Positions 22,677-32,678 of a stretch of 64,000 bases of DNA are shown one piece after another. Positions within the stretch are counted from its first letter, which is position 1; each line of letters starts with the position of its first letter. A model generated the notes under the pieces. That model was not told the DNA's origin, searched no databases, and worked only from the letters and a program-made list of their open reading frames with translations. Position numbers and translations under genes: made by a program. The stretch comes from Dendrolimus kikuchii (lineage: Eukaryota > Arthropoda > Insecta > Lepidoptera > Lasiocampidae), in the NCBI GenBank assembly GCA_019925095.2, contig CM034388.1, positions 28,898,934 to 28,962,933 on the forward strand. Direction: 5' to 3'.

Positions 22677-23092
22677 GATGACTACTTACTATTATTGTAT
22701 ATACTTATGTAAAGTATATGCAATAATAAAATAGTTTTATTGCAACAACTATTTATGTAACTTTTTTTGTCAATCATACTGACCATCGACGCGTGACATC
22801 ATGAGGCTATCGGCAAACTTTCTGCGCACGTGTAGTACTTCCTAGTCTATGTACAACGCTTTGCAGCGTATTATCGCTGTTTAAAGGAGCGACACAACAC
22901 GTCTAGCTAAAAATCTTTTATCATAATTATTATTTATATATCTCAGGCTTTTCTTTAAATTACCTATAGAAGTCGTATTACATTAGTACTTTTCAAAGAA
23001 TTAATGGGGTTGTAACTGTTAATTTTTTATATGTGAAAACAAGCTACATTAATTAAAGACTTCATAACACTGCTTGAGACTTTTATTTATTA
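22677..23092. other. No gene recognised
   Basis: This stretch is AT-rich with no open frame above background and no repeat shared with other parts of the window that I could see. Confidence 0.4.
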
Positions 23093-23663
23093 CTAGCGGC
23101 CCCGGCAGACGTTGTCCTGCCTTTAAAAAATAAAATTCTAGAACCCGATCCCAGAGCCACCTACCGGTTCTAATTGCGAATCTAAACCATCCGGGTACCC
23201 ACTCAAACACACAAAAACAAAATCACCAAAATCGCTCCCGGTGATTAGGAGGATTCTAGGACCCGATCTCAGCGCCACCTACCGGTTCTAATTGTGAATC
23301 TAAAAGAGTAATATATTTTTTTTAATTCTAAGTCATGACAAAATAAGATTAAAAATCTTGCCAAAAAATTAAAGTTTATAATTCACAAATAAAAAATAGG
23401 GGTTGATCGTAGAGGGGTGAAAATTTAGGGTTGTATGTATTTTTGTATGTTGTATCATAAAAAAATAGAAATTAAAAATTTTGTCTAAAAAAAAAAAAAA
23501 AAATTAGGGGTGGACTACCCCTAACATTTAGGGGGATGAAAAATAGATGTTGGCCGATTCTCATAGATACCGGATAAGCACAAAAAATTTCATCAAAATC
23601 GGTCAAGCCGTTTCGGAGGAGTATGGCAACGAAAACTGTGACACGAGAATTTTATATATTAGA
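23093..23663 (-). mobile_element. Helitron, non-autonomous
   Basis: On the minus strand it starts TCTAATATATAAAATTCTCG after A and ends GCCGGGGCCGCTAG before T. It has two AACCCGATC...GCCACCTACCGG blocks and an A-run of 17 at about 23485. No Rep/helicase sequence is present. Confidence 0.8.
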
Positions 23664-23899
23664 TTAATCATATCAATATTACAATTGAAAACATCCATTA
23701 ATACCAGAAACTATACATATCAACGACAAGACGGAGAGTGCAGCCCTCTATGTATAGATTCATTGGACTGATATTCTAATATACCAAACAAAAAATATTT
23801 TTATCGTCACAATAATGACTTACTAAGAATTCATACTGCAAGAAATCTCCATAGATTCCTTACATGTAATGTAAAATATAAACGTTATACAGAAAATAA

Positions 23900-24392
23900 T
23901 GTTACGAGTGTGGGACTCGAATTAAAATGCCGTTGGAATTACTATAGAGTTTACTAGAACTATACAAACACGTATAAAACAGGTGCAAATAAAACTAGAC
24001 ACTACTTGTTACAATCTGCACGATCAATAACACGCGCAAAGTCCGTCACTATATCGCTTGTCGATTGTACACGTCTTGCTTGTATCGTAATCGTCGTTCG
24101 ACTGCCTCACCCCTGCGTTCGGGCATTGTTTTATAGTAAACTATACAATACACAATGGAAGCTCGTGGGCTGGGTTCTTCCAAGAAAATGTAACTTGTAC
24201 ACCTGCGAACGACCAACAAAGTTGAAAACAATAACAATAAGGATCTAGTTCGACACTAATGACGGCCATAAACAAGTACAATAACAATAGGCTATAGTCT
24301 AATTGCAAATTTTAAATACGAAGTAAACAAAAGAACTCCGAATGCGGGAGGGGCAATAAACCAGGTGCGCGTTTCTCTGTCGGTATGTAACA
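23900..24392 (-). mobile_element. Solo LTR (family L490)
   Basis: This 493-bp LTR has ends TGTTACGAG and TATGTAACA in window orientation. The target duplication ATAA is perfect at 23896-23899 and 24393-24396. It reads as the reverse of the 7863-8351 copy (the TATA box is complementary, near 24128). No internal retrotransposon sequence adjoins it. Confidence 0.88.
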
Positions 24393-24539
24393 ATAATATA
24401 AATGGCAGCGAGCGAGCAGCTTTGTAAATGCAGTTTTGACATTTAAATATTCTTCAATAGTTTTAAGTAAAGTACTTTTTAAGTTAACTCGCTTATTATA
24501 ATATAAATCAGGCCTAGATCTTCAAATACTGTAGATGAG

Positions 24540-24762
24540 ACGCAGGATGTGCGGAAAATTCATATTTCTACTTATGAACTCAAGACTTCACAAGGCGTTT
24601 CCACTGTGATTGAACCTCAAACGCGTTTTATACAAAACATACCAACAAAACCAAAAGGCGCGTTTAGTAATGTGTTAAACAATACAGCTCGTAAAAAATT
24701 GATTGTCGCCTGGTTGGATCTTCGCGCGCCGAGGCTTTTACCAACCACTTATCGCGAGTAAG
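24540..24762 (+). CDS. Unidentified 70-codon open frame
   Basis: The frame encodes about 70 residues, including KIHISTYELKTSQGVSTVIE and KLIVAWLDLRAPRLLPTTYR. I do not recognise it. It lies between a solo LTR and an R290 fragment, has no clear splice sites, and is followed by a stop. It could be an exon, a piece of a mobile element, or chance. It is listed because its composition is more protein-like than that of other short frames nearby. Confidence 0.15.
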
Positions 24763-24894
24763 TTTCAGAGGCAATAAATCTTCGCAGATGGCAAAGAAAA
24801 TGCATTTCACAAAATGTGTATATGTGGTGTTTCTTCTAGATGAAAGCTGTATATTATTGTTCAAATACGATTTACGTTTGTTATTGCTTATTGC

Positions 24895-25030
24895 GTGAGT
24901 TCAACAGACAGACAGACGGTGTAGCTGTCTGTCGGACATATGTAACACTAAAGGCGCTATCAATGTGCTGCTAAAATCTAAAGTGAGACTGGAACCTGGC
25001 TACTAATGCCGGAACACAACACTGCCTTCC
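24895..25030 (-). repeat. R290 repeat, worn fragment
   Basis: It keeps GTGAGTTCAACAGACAGACAG at the tail and GAGACTGGAACCTGGCTACT inside, ending in ATGCCGGAACACAACAC. The rest of the 5' part is lost. Confidence 0.6.
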
Positions 25031-25230
25031 TAACTGCACTAGCAGTAATCGACATTTCTTGATTTTTCATTTGTTGTAGAAATGGTATCCTAAGGCGCTA
25101 ATCATAATGCTTGATTTTATTATTGTTTTTTAGATATATTAAAAAGTAACATAGTGTGGTAACACAGGTCGTTCTATCACCAGTTTTGCGCTCGGGCCAG
25201 GGTTGGATTTCGTAGTATAATTATACTATT

Positions 25231-25791
25231 ACATACATACATACATACATAACTTCACGCCAGTTCCCTTGCGGGGTAGGCACGAACAACAGAGCGCCAT
25301 TTAGGCTTATTCTTACATACCTCACTTGCTTCTTTGACATTCATAACTCTTGTCATGCACGCTCGTCTGTTCTTAAGGCTCCTGACATCACCTTCTGCTA
25401 GTACACGATCAATTTGATCATGGAAGGTGTGTCGTGGCCTTCCACGACTTCTGCATCCATCCACTTTTGCATTGTATATCCGTTTATTCATTCTTTCATC
25501 ATGCATTCTTTCCACATGCCCGAACCACCGGAGCATTCCTTTCCTTACCTTCACCCCGACACTCTCTTTCAGACCAACTCTCTTTCTTACTTCGGTATTA
25601 CGAACGCGGTCCGCAAGCGTCACTCCGCAGATTTTGCGCAGTGCTCGCATCTCGACCGCGTTTACTCTACTTTCATGCTCTTTCTTCCATACCCAACTCT
25701 CGCTTCCATACGTGAGCGTAGGTATCAGCACCGCGTTGTGTACGGCGAGCTGGGCCTTCTGGCTGAGGTTCTTAGCGCCTAGAAGTTTACC
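25231..25791 (-). mobile_element. TATG-tail LINE, longest copy (158+ codons)
   Basis: This is the longest of about eleven copies. The frame reads NLSQKAQLAVHNAVLIPTLT, then YGSESWVWKKEHES, MRALRKICGVTLADRVRN, GMLRWFGHVERMHDERM, DGCRSRGRPRHTFHDQIDRV and ends AYPARELA, followed at once by the TATG tail. This is the region after the palm domain of an RTE-like reverse transcriptase; a 3' end of short tandem repeats with almost no 3' UTR also fits the RTE clade. The target duplication AATTATACTATT is perfect at 25219-25230 and 25792-25803. The 5' truncation removes the endonuclease and polymerase. Confidence 0.92.
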
Positions 25792-25841
25792 AATTATACT
25801 ATTCTTACCATAATACTACGCGAAAATACCATTAAATTTAA

Positions 25842-26150
25842 AAAACCATTCCGTTTAAAGAAATTGCCAAATTTGCTCTTGATTGCTTGGTTTTGGCTCA
25901 CACAAATGCTGATTGTGAAAGAATATTTAGCAAAGTTAACTTGGCAAAAACAAGCATTCGAAATAAACTAGCAACTCGCTCCATTGACTCACTGATTCTT
26001 TCATGCGATGCTGTAAAAGAAAGTAAGTGCAATAATTGCATCGAATTTTTGCCATCTGACGACATGTTACATCGTGTCAATTCGTTGAAGTTCCAATTGA
26101 CGAATTGGCTGAGATGTACATCCAGTTGCCTGAATTTGATTAATTTGTAA
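25842..26150 (+). pseudogene. hAT transposase C-terminal dimerisation region
   Basis: The frame begins after a stop and reads PFKEIAKFALDCLVLAHTN, then ADCERIFSKVNLAKTSIRNK and L. The block H-(S/T)-N-A-(D/E)-C-E-R-x-F-S with the following K-T-x-x-R-N-(R/K)-L is the C-terminal hAT dimerisation motif. It ends with a normal stop after about 100 codons. The RNase H-like catalytic domain and BED finger are absent, so it cannot act alone. Confidence 0.85.
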
Positions 26151-26230
26151 AAATTATTAGTACCTATTAAAACAAAATCACACTAAAAAATGCTACCTAT
26201 TTTATTTCCATTCAAAACAAAATTAAAATT

Positions 26231-26281
26231 AACCACAGAGGCCGTCAAAAAAAAAAAAAAATTTTGACGGCCTCTGTGGTT
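26231..26281. other. 20-bp perfect hairpin at SINE head
   Basis: The 20 bases at 26231-26250 are the exact reverse complement of 26262-26281, with an 11-base A-only spacer. The right arm is TTTT plus the first 16 bases of the SINE, so the SINE head is mirrored at its own 5' edge. Confidence 0.9.
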
Positions 26282-26513
26282 GAGCGGGCTAAGCCTGTGC
26301 CGGCCTACCTCGCTGCAACGTAGAGGCTCCGGGTTCGATTCCTGGTATAGTAAATTTCGGAAACGTATTTTCTCCGTTATTTACTATGGTCTGGGTGTCT
26401 GGGATCGGCCCCAGAGTAGTCCGTTGTATATTACCCATAACACAAGCGTAACTTGCTTAATTTGGGGATATACAATGTGTGTGTTTGTCTGCCGATTATT
26501 ATTATTGTTATTA
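26262..26513 (+). mobile_element. tRNA-derived SINE, Metulj-type head, copy 2
   Basis: It is collinear with 8833-9081, with the same A box (TGGTTGAGCGG), B box (GGGTTCGATTCC) and body, and a (ATT)n tail. AAAATTTT occurs just before the head and just after the tail (26514-26521), a plausible target duplication. It sits inside the hAT element. Confidence 0.85.
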
Positions 26514-26727
26514 TTAAAATTTTAGTCAACTAGTATATTTTTAATTTCCATAGACAATATTTTTCCAAGGGTCCGAATCCAACCCTGGCTCGGGCAACTA
26601 CGGCGCGCGTTCGGGAGTCTTACCCGAATTTAAATATTATATAAGTAGAATTAGTTTTTATTAATTATTATTCTCATTTATTATTTAATTAACAAAACTG
26701 GGTCATTTTGGTCTTACACCTAAAGGA

Positions 26728-26798
26728 AGGTTTGCACTGAAAATCAGCGTTGTGTCGGATATTATTCCGACACAGCAATATGCTAAGTGCAAACCTTG
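26728..26798. repeat. Imperfect long palindrome
   Basis: AAGGTTTGCACT near 26728 is answered by AGTGCAAACCTT near 26787, and in the middle TGTGTCGGA is answered by TCCGACACA around TATTAT. It lies just beyond the hAT right end and left of the mariner remnant. It may be a short foldback element; the function is unknown. Confidence 0.6.
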
Positions 26799-26880
26799 TT
26801 TGCTGAAAATACGGCGTAAAAATTCTCAAAATATGCTTTGTGTATAAAAATGTATAAGGAATAGCAAGTTATTATTATTA

Positions 26881-27933
26881 TTATATCTTTTCAAAATAGT
26901 TTCCGTTCACATCAATACATCGCTGCATTCGATAGAACCACCGAGAAAAGCACTTTGCCCACTCGTCCTTAGGGGTCCCTTCGATGGCCTTCTGGAACGC
27001 AGCCACTGCTTCCTTGGCGTCCATAAAATGTTTTCCTCGAAGTTTTTCTTTTATTTTCGGGAATAAATAAAAATCGCAAGGTGCGAGGTCGGGGCTATAT
27101 GGCGGGTGACCCAGCAATTCCACGTCTGACGACGCCAAATAGTCGATCGTTCGCCCGGCGGTGTGCGAGGAGGCGTTGTCGTGGTGAAGGAGGATCCTAC
27201 TGCGAGGTCGTTTCTCTCGAACTTTTTCCAAGACAAGTGGCAAACATTTGTTAGTATACCACTCTGCAGTAACTGACTTTTGATCTTCTAAAACAATTGT
27301 CGCATAATGACCGGTCCTTCCGAAGAATGAGGCCACCATATTTTTTCCTACACTTCGACCTCTCTTCAATTTAGTTGGCAACTCCTCGGAAGGAAACACC
27401 CACTGAGCAGATTGTCTTTTGGTTTCCGGATCATAGCAATAAATCCAGCTTTCGTCACCCGTAAGTATGTCGAACACAGCTTTTGAGTCACCTCCGTTAA
27501 ATCTTTGTATCATTTCACGGCACCAATCAACACGACGGAGTTTTTGGGCCTCAGTCAAATAATGAGGTATCCACCGGGCACAAAGCTTCCTAACGGCTAA
27601 ATGTTTGTGGAGGATTTTGTGCACTTGAGTCATACCGATGCCTAAACTTGTCCGAATCTGCTGATAGGTTACTCTTGGATCAGTCTCTATCATACACCGC
27701 ACAACACTGATGTTATCTTCAGTCGTCGCCGTAGAAGGCCGTCCCTCACGCAGAGCATCATTGAGATTGGTGCGACCACGTTTAAACTCATTAAACCAGT
27801 TATAAACAGTGGCCCGAGAAGGGGCTTCATCGTGAAAGGCCAATCGAAGTCTGTCATAACATTCTTGTTGACTTAAATGACATCGAAAGTCATAAAAAAT
27901 CATAGTACGAAAATTTTCTCGCGTTAAATTCAT
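26881..27933 (-). CDS. Mariner transposase, intact 350-residue ORF
   Basis: This is a full-length mariner-family transposase that cuts and pastes its element into TA sites in the nucleus. The frame starts MNLTRENFRTMIFYDFRCHL and runs 350 codons to TAA without a stop. Residues 1-110 hold the paired helix-turn-helix DNA-binding region (RATVYNWFNEFKRGRTNL, then GRPSTATTED). The catalytic residues are D160 (TGDESW), D252 (HHDNASSH) and D287 (SPDLAPCDFYLFP); the 34-residue gap gives the DD34D signature. The usual length is 345-350. Homology to the other copy ends at about 26859 and 28064, just outside the frame, so both terminal repeats are missing. It may be an immobile source of transposase or simply a recent truncation; expression cannot be judged. 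Confidence 0.93.
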   Translation of the reverse strand: MNLTRENFRTMIFYDFRCHLSQQECYDRLRLAFHDEAPSRATVYNWFNEFKRGRTNLNDALREGRPSTATTEDNISVVRCMIETDPRVTYQQIRTSLGIGMTQVHKILHKHLAVRKLCARWIPHYLTEAQKLRRVDWCREMIQRFNGGDSKAVFDILTGDESWIYCYDPETKRQSAQWVFPSEELPTKLKRGRSVGKNMVASFFGRTGHYATIVLEDQKSVTAEWYTNKCLPLVLEKVREKRPRSRILLHHDNASSHTAGRTIDYLASSDVELLGHPPYSPDLAPCDFYLFPKIKEKLRGKHFMDAKEAVAAFQKAIEGTPKDEWAKCFSRWFYRMQRCIDVNGNYFEKI

Positions 27934-28107
27934 ACTGGCGTGACACAGACAAATTTCAATTTGCCGCCAAATCGTAAAACAAATGACAAATGAATGAAAT
28001 TAGTACTCAATAATATTAGCAAAGAGTTCTATTTTCAAAATTTAAACTTATTTTTTTATTATTTCTCATAGTTTAACTGAATTGTAAAAATTCTTTTAGG
28101 AGAAATA

Positions 28108-28499
28108 CATACATACATAACTTCACGCCAGTTCCCTTGCGGTGTAGGCACGAAGAACAGAGCGCTATTTAGGCTTATTCTTACACACCTCACTTGCTTC
28201 TTTGACATTCATAACTCTTGTCATGCACGCTCGTCTGTTCTTAAGGCTCCTGACATCACCTTCTGCTAGTACACGATCAATTTGATCATGGAAGGTGTGT
28301 CGTGGCCTTCTACGACTTCTGCATCCATCCACTTTTGCATTGTATATCTGTTTAGTCATTCTTTCATCGTGCAATCTTTCCACATGCCCGAACCACCGGA
28401 GCATTCCTTTCCTTACCTTCACTCCGACACTCTCTTTCAGACCAACTCTCTTTCTTACTTCGGTATTACGAACGCGGTCCGCGAGCGTCACACCGCAGG
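28108..28499 (-). mobile_element. TATG-tail LINE copy with clean duplication
   Basis: The frame reads TLADRVRNTEVRKRVGLK to EVCKNKPK, where a stop replaces the usual Trp. The target duplication TTTAGGAGAAATA is perfect at 28095-28107 and 28500-28512. The sequence following it (28500-28694) is the one duplicated at 18860-19054. Confidence 0.9.
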
Positions 28500-28740
28500 T
28501 TTAGGAGAAATAAAACTATTTAAACCGAGTTTAAGCAGAAAATTCTGAAAATATTGGCTTATACCAGATCCGTTACGTAATTTTGGTGAAATGTGGTATT
28601 TTTGATCTACTTAATGTTTTTTCAAAGGTTTCGTTTTATCAATTGCATTGCAACTTTCAATATGCATGGTCCAACACGCACGTAGCTGATTTTAAATAAT
28701 TATTAAGGGTAAATTAATCTAAGTCTACTATTATTGTGTA

Positions 28741-28933
28741 CTAGCGGCCCGACGCGATTTCACCCGCGCTCTGTCCCGCTCCCGTGGTATATAGCGTCAT
28801 GTTATATAGCCTATAACACTTCCTGTTAACGTAGCTTTCGAACAGTAAAAGAATTTTTAAAATCGGTTCAGTAGATCCAGAGATTACCCCCTATAACGTC
28901 ACAAACTTTACCTCTTTATAATATTAGTATAGA
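28741..28933 (-). mobile_element. Short Helitron beside the receptor exon
   Basis: On the minus strand it begins TCTATACTAATATTATAAAG after A and ends GGGCCGCTAG before T; the GC-rich ATTTCACCCGCGCTC region matches Helitron 3' ends. It is 193 bp long. It lies in the receptor intron only 22 bp past the splice donor at 28955. Confidence 0.7.
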
Positions 28934-28955
28934 TATAAGCAGAGCTAACACTTAC

Positions 28956-29559
28956 CTAGAATTCGATCTCTTCGACGAGTCATGCTTCTTCCCACCCTGC
29001 AAATTAGGCAAGTCCTTTTGCCGTTTCTTCGTCTCCCTCCATATCCTGTAGTACAGTATGCACATGACAGTCACTGGCACATAAAACGCAGCTATCGCCG
29101 TCCCAAACGTAATAAACTGGTTAGTCTCTATAAACTGAATGTAGCACTCGTGTGGCGGTACTTTCCTCTCTCCGTCTATGTACGGCCACGCGTATATCCA
29201 TGGCGGCCACAGCACTAAGCTGAAGCCCCATGCACTGCCTATCATCACTGTCGCGCGGCGTGTAGTCCTCTTAGCCCTATACGTCAATGGTCTCGTCACA
29301 CTGAAGTATCTATCGAAGCTTATTATCAATAGATTTAATACTGACGCGTTCGAGGCCAGGTAGTCCAGCGCGAGCCAAGTATCACACACGTGCGGCCCCA
29401 ACGGCCAGTAGCCGTATATCGTGAACATGGTGTACAAGGGCATCGATATCAACCCGACAGCGAAGTCCGCGACGGCCAATGAAAAGAGGAAGTAGTTGCT
29501 GATGGTCTGCAGCTGTTTGTCGATCTTAAAGCTGATCATGACCATGGAGTTGCCGACAA
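28956..29559 (-). CDS. mAChR-A: Muscarinic acetylcholine receptor, A-type, internal exon
   Basis: This 604-bp exon of a class A G protein-coupled receptor for acetylcholine encodes about 201 residues in the plasma-membrane part of the protein. It starts after an acceptor (TTATGCAG, minus strand) within the codon before [11 protein letters not shown] at the end of TM1. TM2 is [22 protein letters not shown]3 holds the ligand aspartate in [15 protein letters not shown] and the DRY motif in [10 protein letters not shown]4 is [19 protein letters not shown]; the second loop has [13 protein letters not shown]5 is [20 protein letters not shown]. It continues into the third inner loop ([27 protein letters not shown]) and ends at donor AG|GTAAGT. 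From memory it is close to Drosophila mAChR-A (Gq-coupled type). The other exons (N-terminus and TM1; TM6-TM7) were not found here and must lie across long introns. Confidence 0.95.
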
Positions 29560-29939
29560 CTGCATAACATTAAGATACAATTCAAGAAGTTTAAGTACAG
29601 AAGACAATAGGCGGTCTTATTACTAAAAGCAATTTCTTCCAGACAACCTTAGGATGGATTAGAGAAAAATTGTGTAACATGTGGGTTTTGCAATATAACT
29701 AGGATAAATAATAAATAAAAATAAAATTATATAATAGAAATAAGACAAAAATATACATATATTGATATATACATAAATAATAATCATATTAATAATGTAC
29801 AGAATTACGTAAATATGGGACAGATGAAGATGTTATGAATGACTTTAGAGCCTGAGGTAATAATCTTTCACGAGTCCGTTGAACGCCTGAAGAGACTGGG
29901 CACGCCTGATTTTCACTTTAGTTAAATGTTATGGTTACT
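29560..29939. other. Receptor intron, repeat patch
   Basis: This is intronic by position. The patch at about 29604-29660 (GGCGGTCTTATTACTAAAAG, then CTTCCAGACAACCTTAGGAT) has a relative at 21583-21640, a short interspersed repeat of unknown class. The rest is AT-rich. Confidence 0.5.
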
Positions 29940-30350
29940 AGTTTTAAAATACTAATAATAAAATTTGGTGCCCTGGAGAATGGGTCGCCCCTTAGTATAG
30001 GACGCGTCTTGCGTCGATACTCTGACGGCGTCCCATCTTCCAGCCACTAGCATGTCTGCCGGTACAGCTGCTGCACAACAGGAGGTCCTAAAATGCCGCA
30101 AATATTCCGCCATCGGAAATGGTTACATATTTGCAGCTTCTGGGGTCGAAATCCTGGGACCATAGGGCCCTGAGGCGCACAAACTTTATCGAGACATAGC
30201 GAAACCCCTGGTAGACGTCTCACGTGACCAAAAGACTGGTTTATACCTTGGACAACGCATTAGCGTTGCCATACAGCAAGGTAATGTAGCAAGTCTTTTG
30301 GGCACGTTTCCAACTGTCAGCGGTCTGGCACTAGATTTTATAGTTTAATT
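29940..30350 (+). pseudogene. LINE protein C-terminus, two stops
   Basis: With stops ignored it reads GVPWRMGRPLV, then DASCVDTLTASHLPATSMSA, YSAIGNGYIFAASGVEILGP and QRISVAIQQGNVASLLGTF. This is the C-terminal part of a non-LTR reverse transcriptase that recurs in insect LINEs (G-x-W-G-P, R-I-S-x-A-I-Q-R-G-N-A-A-S). Stops occur after GRPLV and after LGP. The sequence after 30350 looks like its 3' UTR with AATAAA near 30410. Confidence 0.8.
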
Positions 30351-30459
30351 TGTATATATAGTTATATTTAGTTTAATTGTATAACTAATTGTGTTTTCAA
30401 ACAAAATAAATACAGATCAATACTATCCATTTTAATTATGTAACTTGTAATATTTTTAT

Positions 30460-30517
30460 GGCGCTCTGTTGTTCGTGCCTACCCCGCAAGGGAACTGGCG
30501 TGAAGTTATGTATGTAT
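30460..30517 (+). mobile_element. Minimal TATG-tail LINE insertion (~58 bp)
   Basis: Only the last ~45 bp of the LINE plus the TATG tail are present (GCGCTCTGTTGTTCGTGCC to GAAGTTATGTATG). The duplication GTAATATTTTTA at 30447-30458 and 30518-30529 shows a genuine, extremely truncated integration. Confidence 0.85.
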
Positions 30518-31506
30518 GTAATATTTTTAATTGTATTCAACTTTCTTGCTCATCACAACACATGGTCTTAAAGAGATTTCTTTCAGGCAAGTTAACTTGA
30601 AGAAAATTTGTTAGCCAATCTGATAGTCTGATGTAGGTGGTAGAGAAAAAGTTCGAACTAAAATTGTTACAAATAATTTTGTTTCAAAGTATTTTTAAAA
30701 GTTCTACCACCTTCATTTTTACATAATTCTCTATCTTATAAAAAATATAAATAAATCTTTTCAGTGAGTTTCTTCATTTTTTTTAAATATATTTAAATAT
30801 ATATTATTGTAATCATTAAATTCATTTAAAATTAAACTATTTTATAAATAAACCTGACTGAAAAATATATATACAACAGTAAAAAAATAAAAATAAAAAC
30901 CTATATTAAAGCCCGTCCATTGTTTCGTCGGTTTCTTCATTGTATTTCACGTGAAACGTAACCGATAGAAAAATTCGGAATTTTATCAAGGCATAACAGG
31001 CGATCCATAAACATATGGCTGACTAAAAGTCGATGCTGACATTCAAGGGGCTTGTAATTAAAAAAATAGAGAAGGAGACACAATTAGATGGATTCATTAA
31101 TTTCGCACACATTACTCAGATTAGGTCTGTGCATTGAAACGAACGACTTTGGGCGACAGATAGCGTGACGAGCGACTACGTAGCATACTTTTGTTTTTGT
31201 CGCTTGTCGTGTTGCGCTTATCAGTCGTTAGCGACAAAGTCGTGGCTGAGCCCTTTGTCACTAACGTTCTTATTCATATTGAGTTGAGTAATAAAATTAC
31301 GTTTCAACGGTTTTAAACGCGGTATTTTATTGTATTTTTATTATTCTGACATTTCCAAGTAGCCATAATCACGGCTGAAGTAATTCTGTAGGCTACTTTA
31401 AGAACCGTAAAGAAGACTACAAACTTAGTCTAACTCAATCTGAATAAGACCGTAAGAGAATACCACTTCGAAAAACCATAATCAAAAGTTAAGGAACGCA
31501 TTTTCA

Positions 31507-31735
31507 TCCAAATTGTTATTAAGATTGACTTTGGGCCCATGGGGGCCAAGTGCCCACAAATTATTTCAAAAAATTAAGAAACGCCTAGTCGACAAAACAG
31601 GAGACCGGAAGGCTGGAACTTACCTCGCTCAAAGGATTAGCCTTTGTATCCAGCGAGGTAATGCTGCCAGCCTTCTAGGTACAATGACCAGCGTCAGTGG
31701 ACTGGTGGGGCTGGACGGGCTTTAATATAGGTTTT
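31507..31735 (+). pseudogene. LINE protein C-terminus, second fragment
   Basis: The frame reads TLGPWGPSAHKLFQKIKKRL, VDKTGDRKAGTYLAQRISLC and IQRGNAASLLGTMTSVSGL, ending at a stop. It is the same protein region as 29940-30350 but a clearly different copy, open over about 70 codons. The AT-rich 3' UTR follows. Confidence 0.8.
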
Positions 31736-32031
31736 ATTTTCATTTTAGTTTTTTAAATATTGTATATATACTTTTAAGTTAGGTAAAGTTTAATACCGTT
31801 TGAACTAGTGCTATAAACAAAACTAAAGTGTAGTGTAATATGCTAGCTTAACACAAAACACATGAACAGTTTCTTTCCCTTTATAGAGACGATAAGAAAA
31901 GTGCTAATGGACACTGTCTTAGTTAGAATACTTAATAGTTAATTTAAGTTATATTTAAATTACTTATTAGTCTTAGAAATAGACGGTAATATTAATGTGC
32001 TGTCTTTAAATACAACATTTATAAAATAAAG

Positions 32032-32381
32032 AAGAAAGAGAGTTGGTCTGAAAGAGAGTTTCGGGGTGAAGGTAAGAAAAGGAATGCTCCGGTGATTCGG
32101 GCATGTGGAAAGAATGCATGATGAAAGAATGACTAAACAGATATACAATGCAAAAGTGGATGGATGCAGAAGTCGTGGAAGGCCACGACACACCTTCCAT
32201 GATCAAATTGATCGTGTACTAGCAGAAGGTGATGTCAGGAGCCTTAAGAACAGACGAGCGTGCATGACAAGAGTTATGAATGTCAAAGAAGCAAGTGAGG
32301 TGTGTAAGAATAAGCCTAAATAGCGCTCTGTTCTTCGTGCCTACCCCGCAAGGGAACTGGCGTGAAGTTATGTATGTATGT
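32032..32381 (+). mobile_element. TATG-tail LINE copy
   Basis: It encodes RKRVGLKESFGVKVRKGMLR, then a stop in place of Trp (CGGTGATTC), then HVERMHDERMTKQIYN to EVCKNKPK and a second stop. The target duplication ATTTATAAAATAAA is perfect at 32018-32031 and 32382-32395. Confidence 0.88.
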
Positions 32382-32678
32382 ATTTATAAAATAAAATAAA
32401 AAGATAAAGTTTCAAAGATTTATTTTGAGACAACAATATCTTCCTGAATTTTATATTTATTCCCGTCTCACAATATCCTGTTGAATGGAAATTGCGTCCC
32501 GAGTGTCCTGTTACGTTCCATATTATATATAACAGGAATATTCTTTACGCATTTCTTTGCTTTTTCAGAATTAAATACAGTTCAGCTACGAAGCAATTTT
32601 TCTCTGGCTCAAAAACTCAGACATGTTGGTATGAGACGTCACGTCTGTACTTAAAAATTTCAATCTATACTTAAATAT

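Larger units (their letters stand above)
25198..26587 (+). mobile_element. hAT transposon, internally deleted, with nested LINE and SINE
   Basis: The ends are CAGGGTTGGATT (25198) and AATCCAACCCTG (ending 26587), perfect 12-bp inverted repeats. The 8-bp target duplication GCTCGGGC is perfect at 25190-25197 and 26588-26595. Inside are a LINE (25231-25791), the C-terminal end of a hAT transposase (25842-26150) and a SINE (26262-26513). Without the two insertions the element is only about 575 bp, so most of the transposase is deleted. Confidence 0.92.

Noticed and set aside
25414..25813. Long plus-strand frames opposite the TATG-tail LINE (also at 10011, 18642, 21303, 28282, 32006, 41105)
   Set aside because: They are antisense shadows of the conserved LINE coding frame and recur with every copy.
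29178..29363. Plus-strand frames across the receptor exon
   Set aside because: Antisense shadows of the strongly conserved transmembrane coding sequence.
28952..29545. Receptor as a complete short protein
   Set aside because: The stop lies just past a GTAAGT donor and the start is inside TM1, so this is one internal exon.
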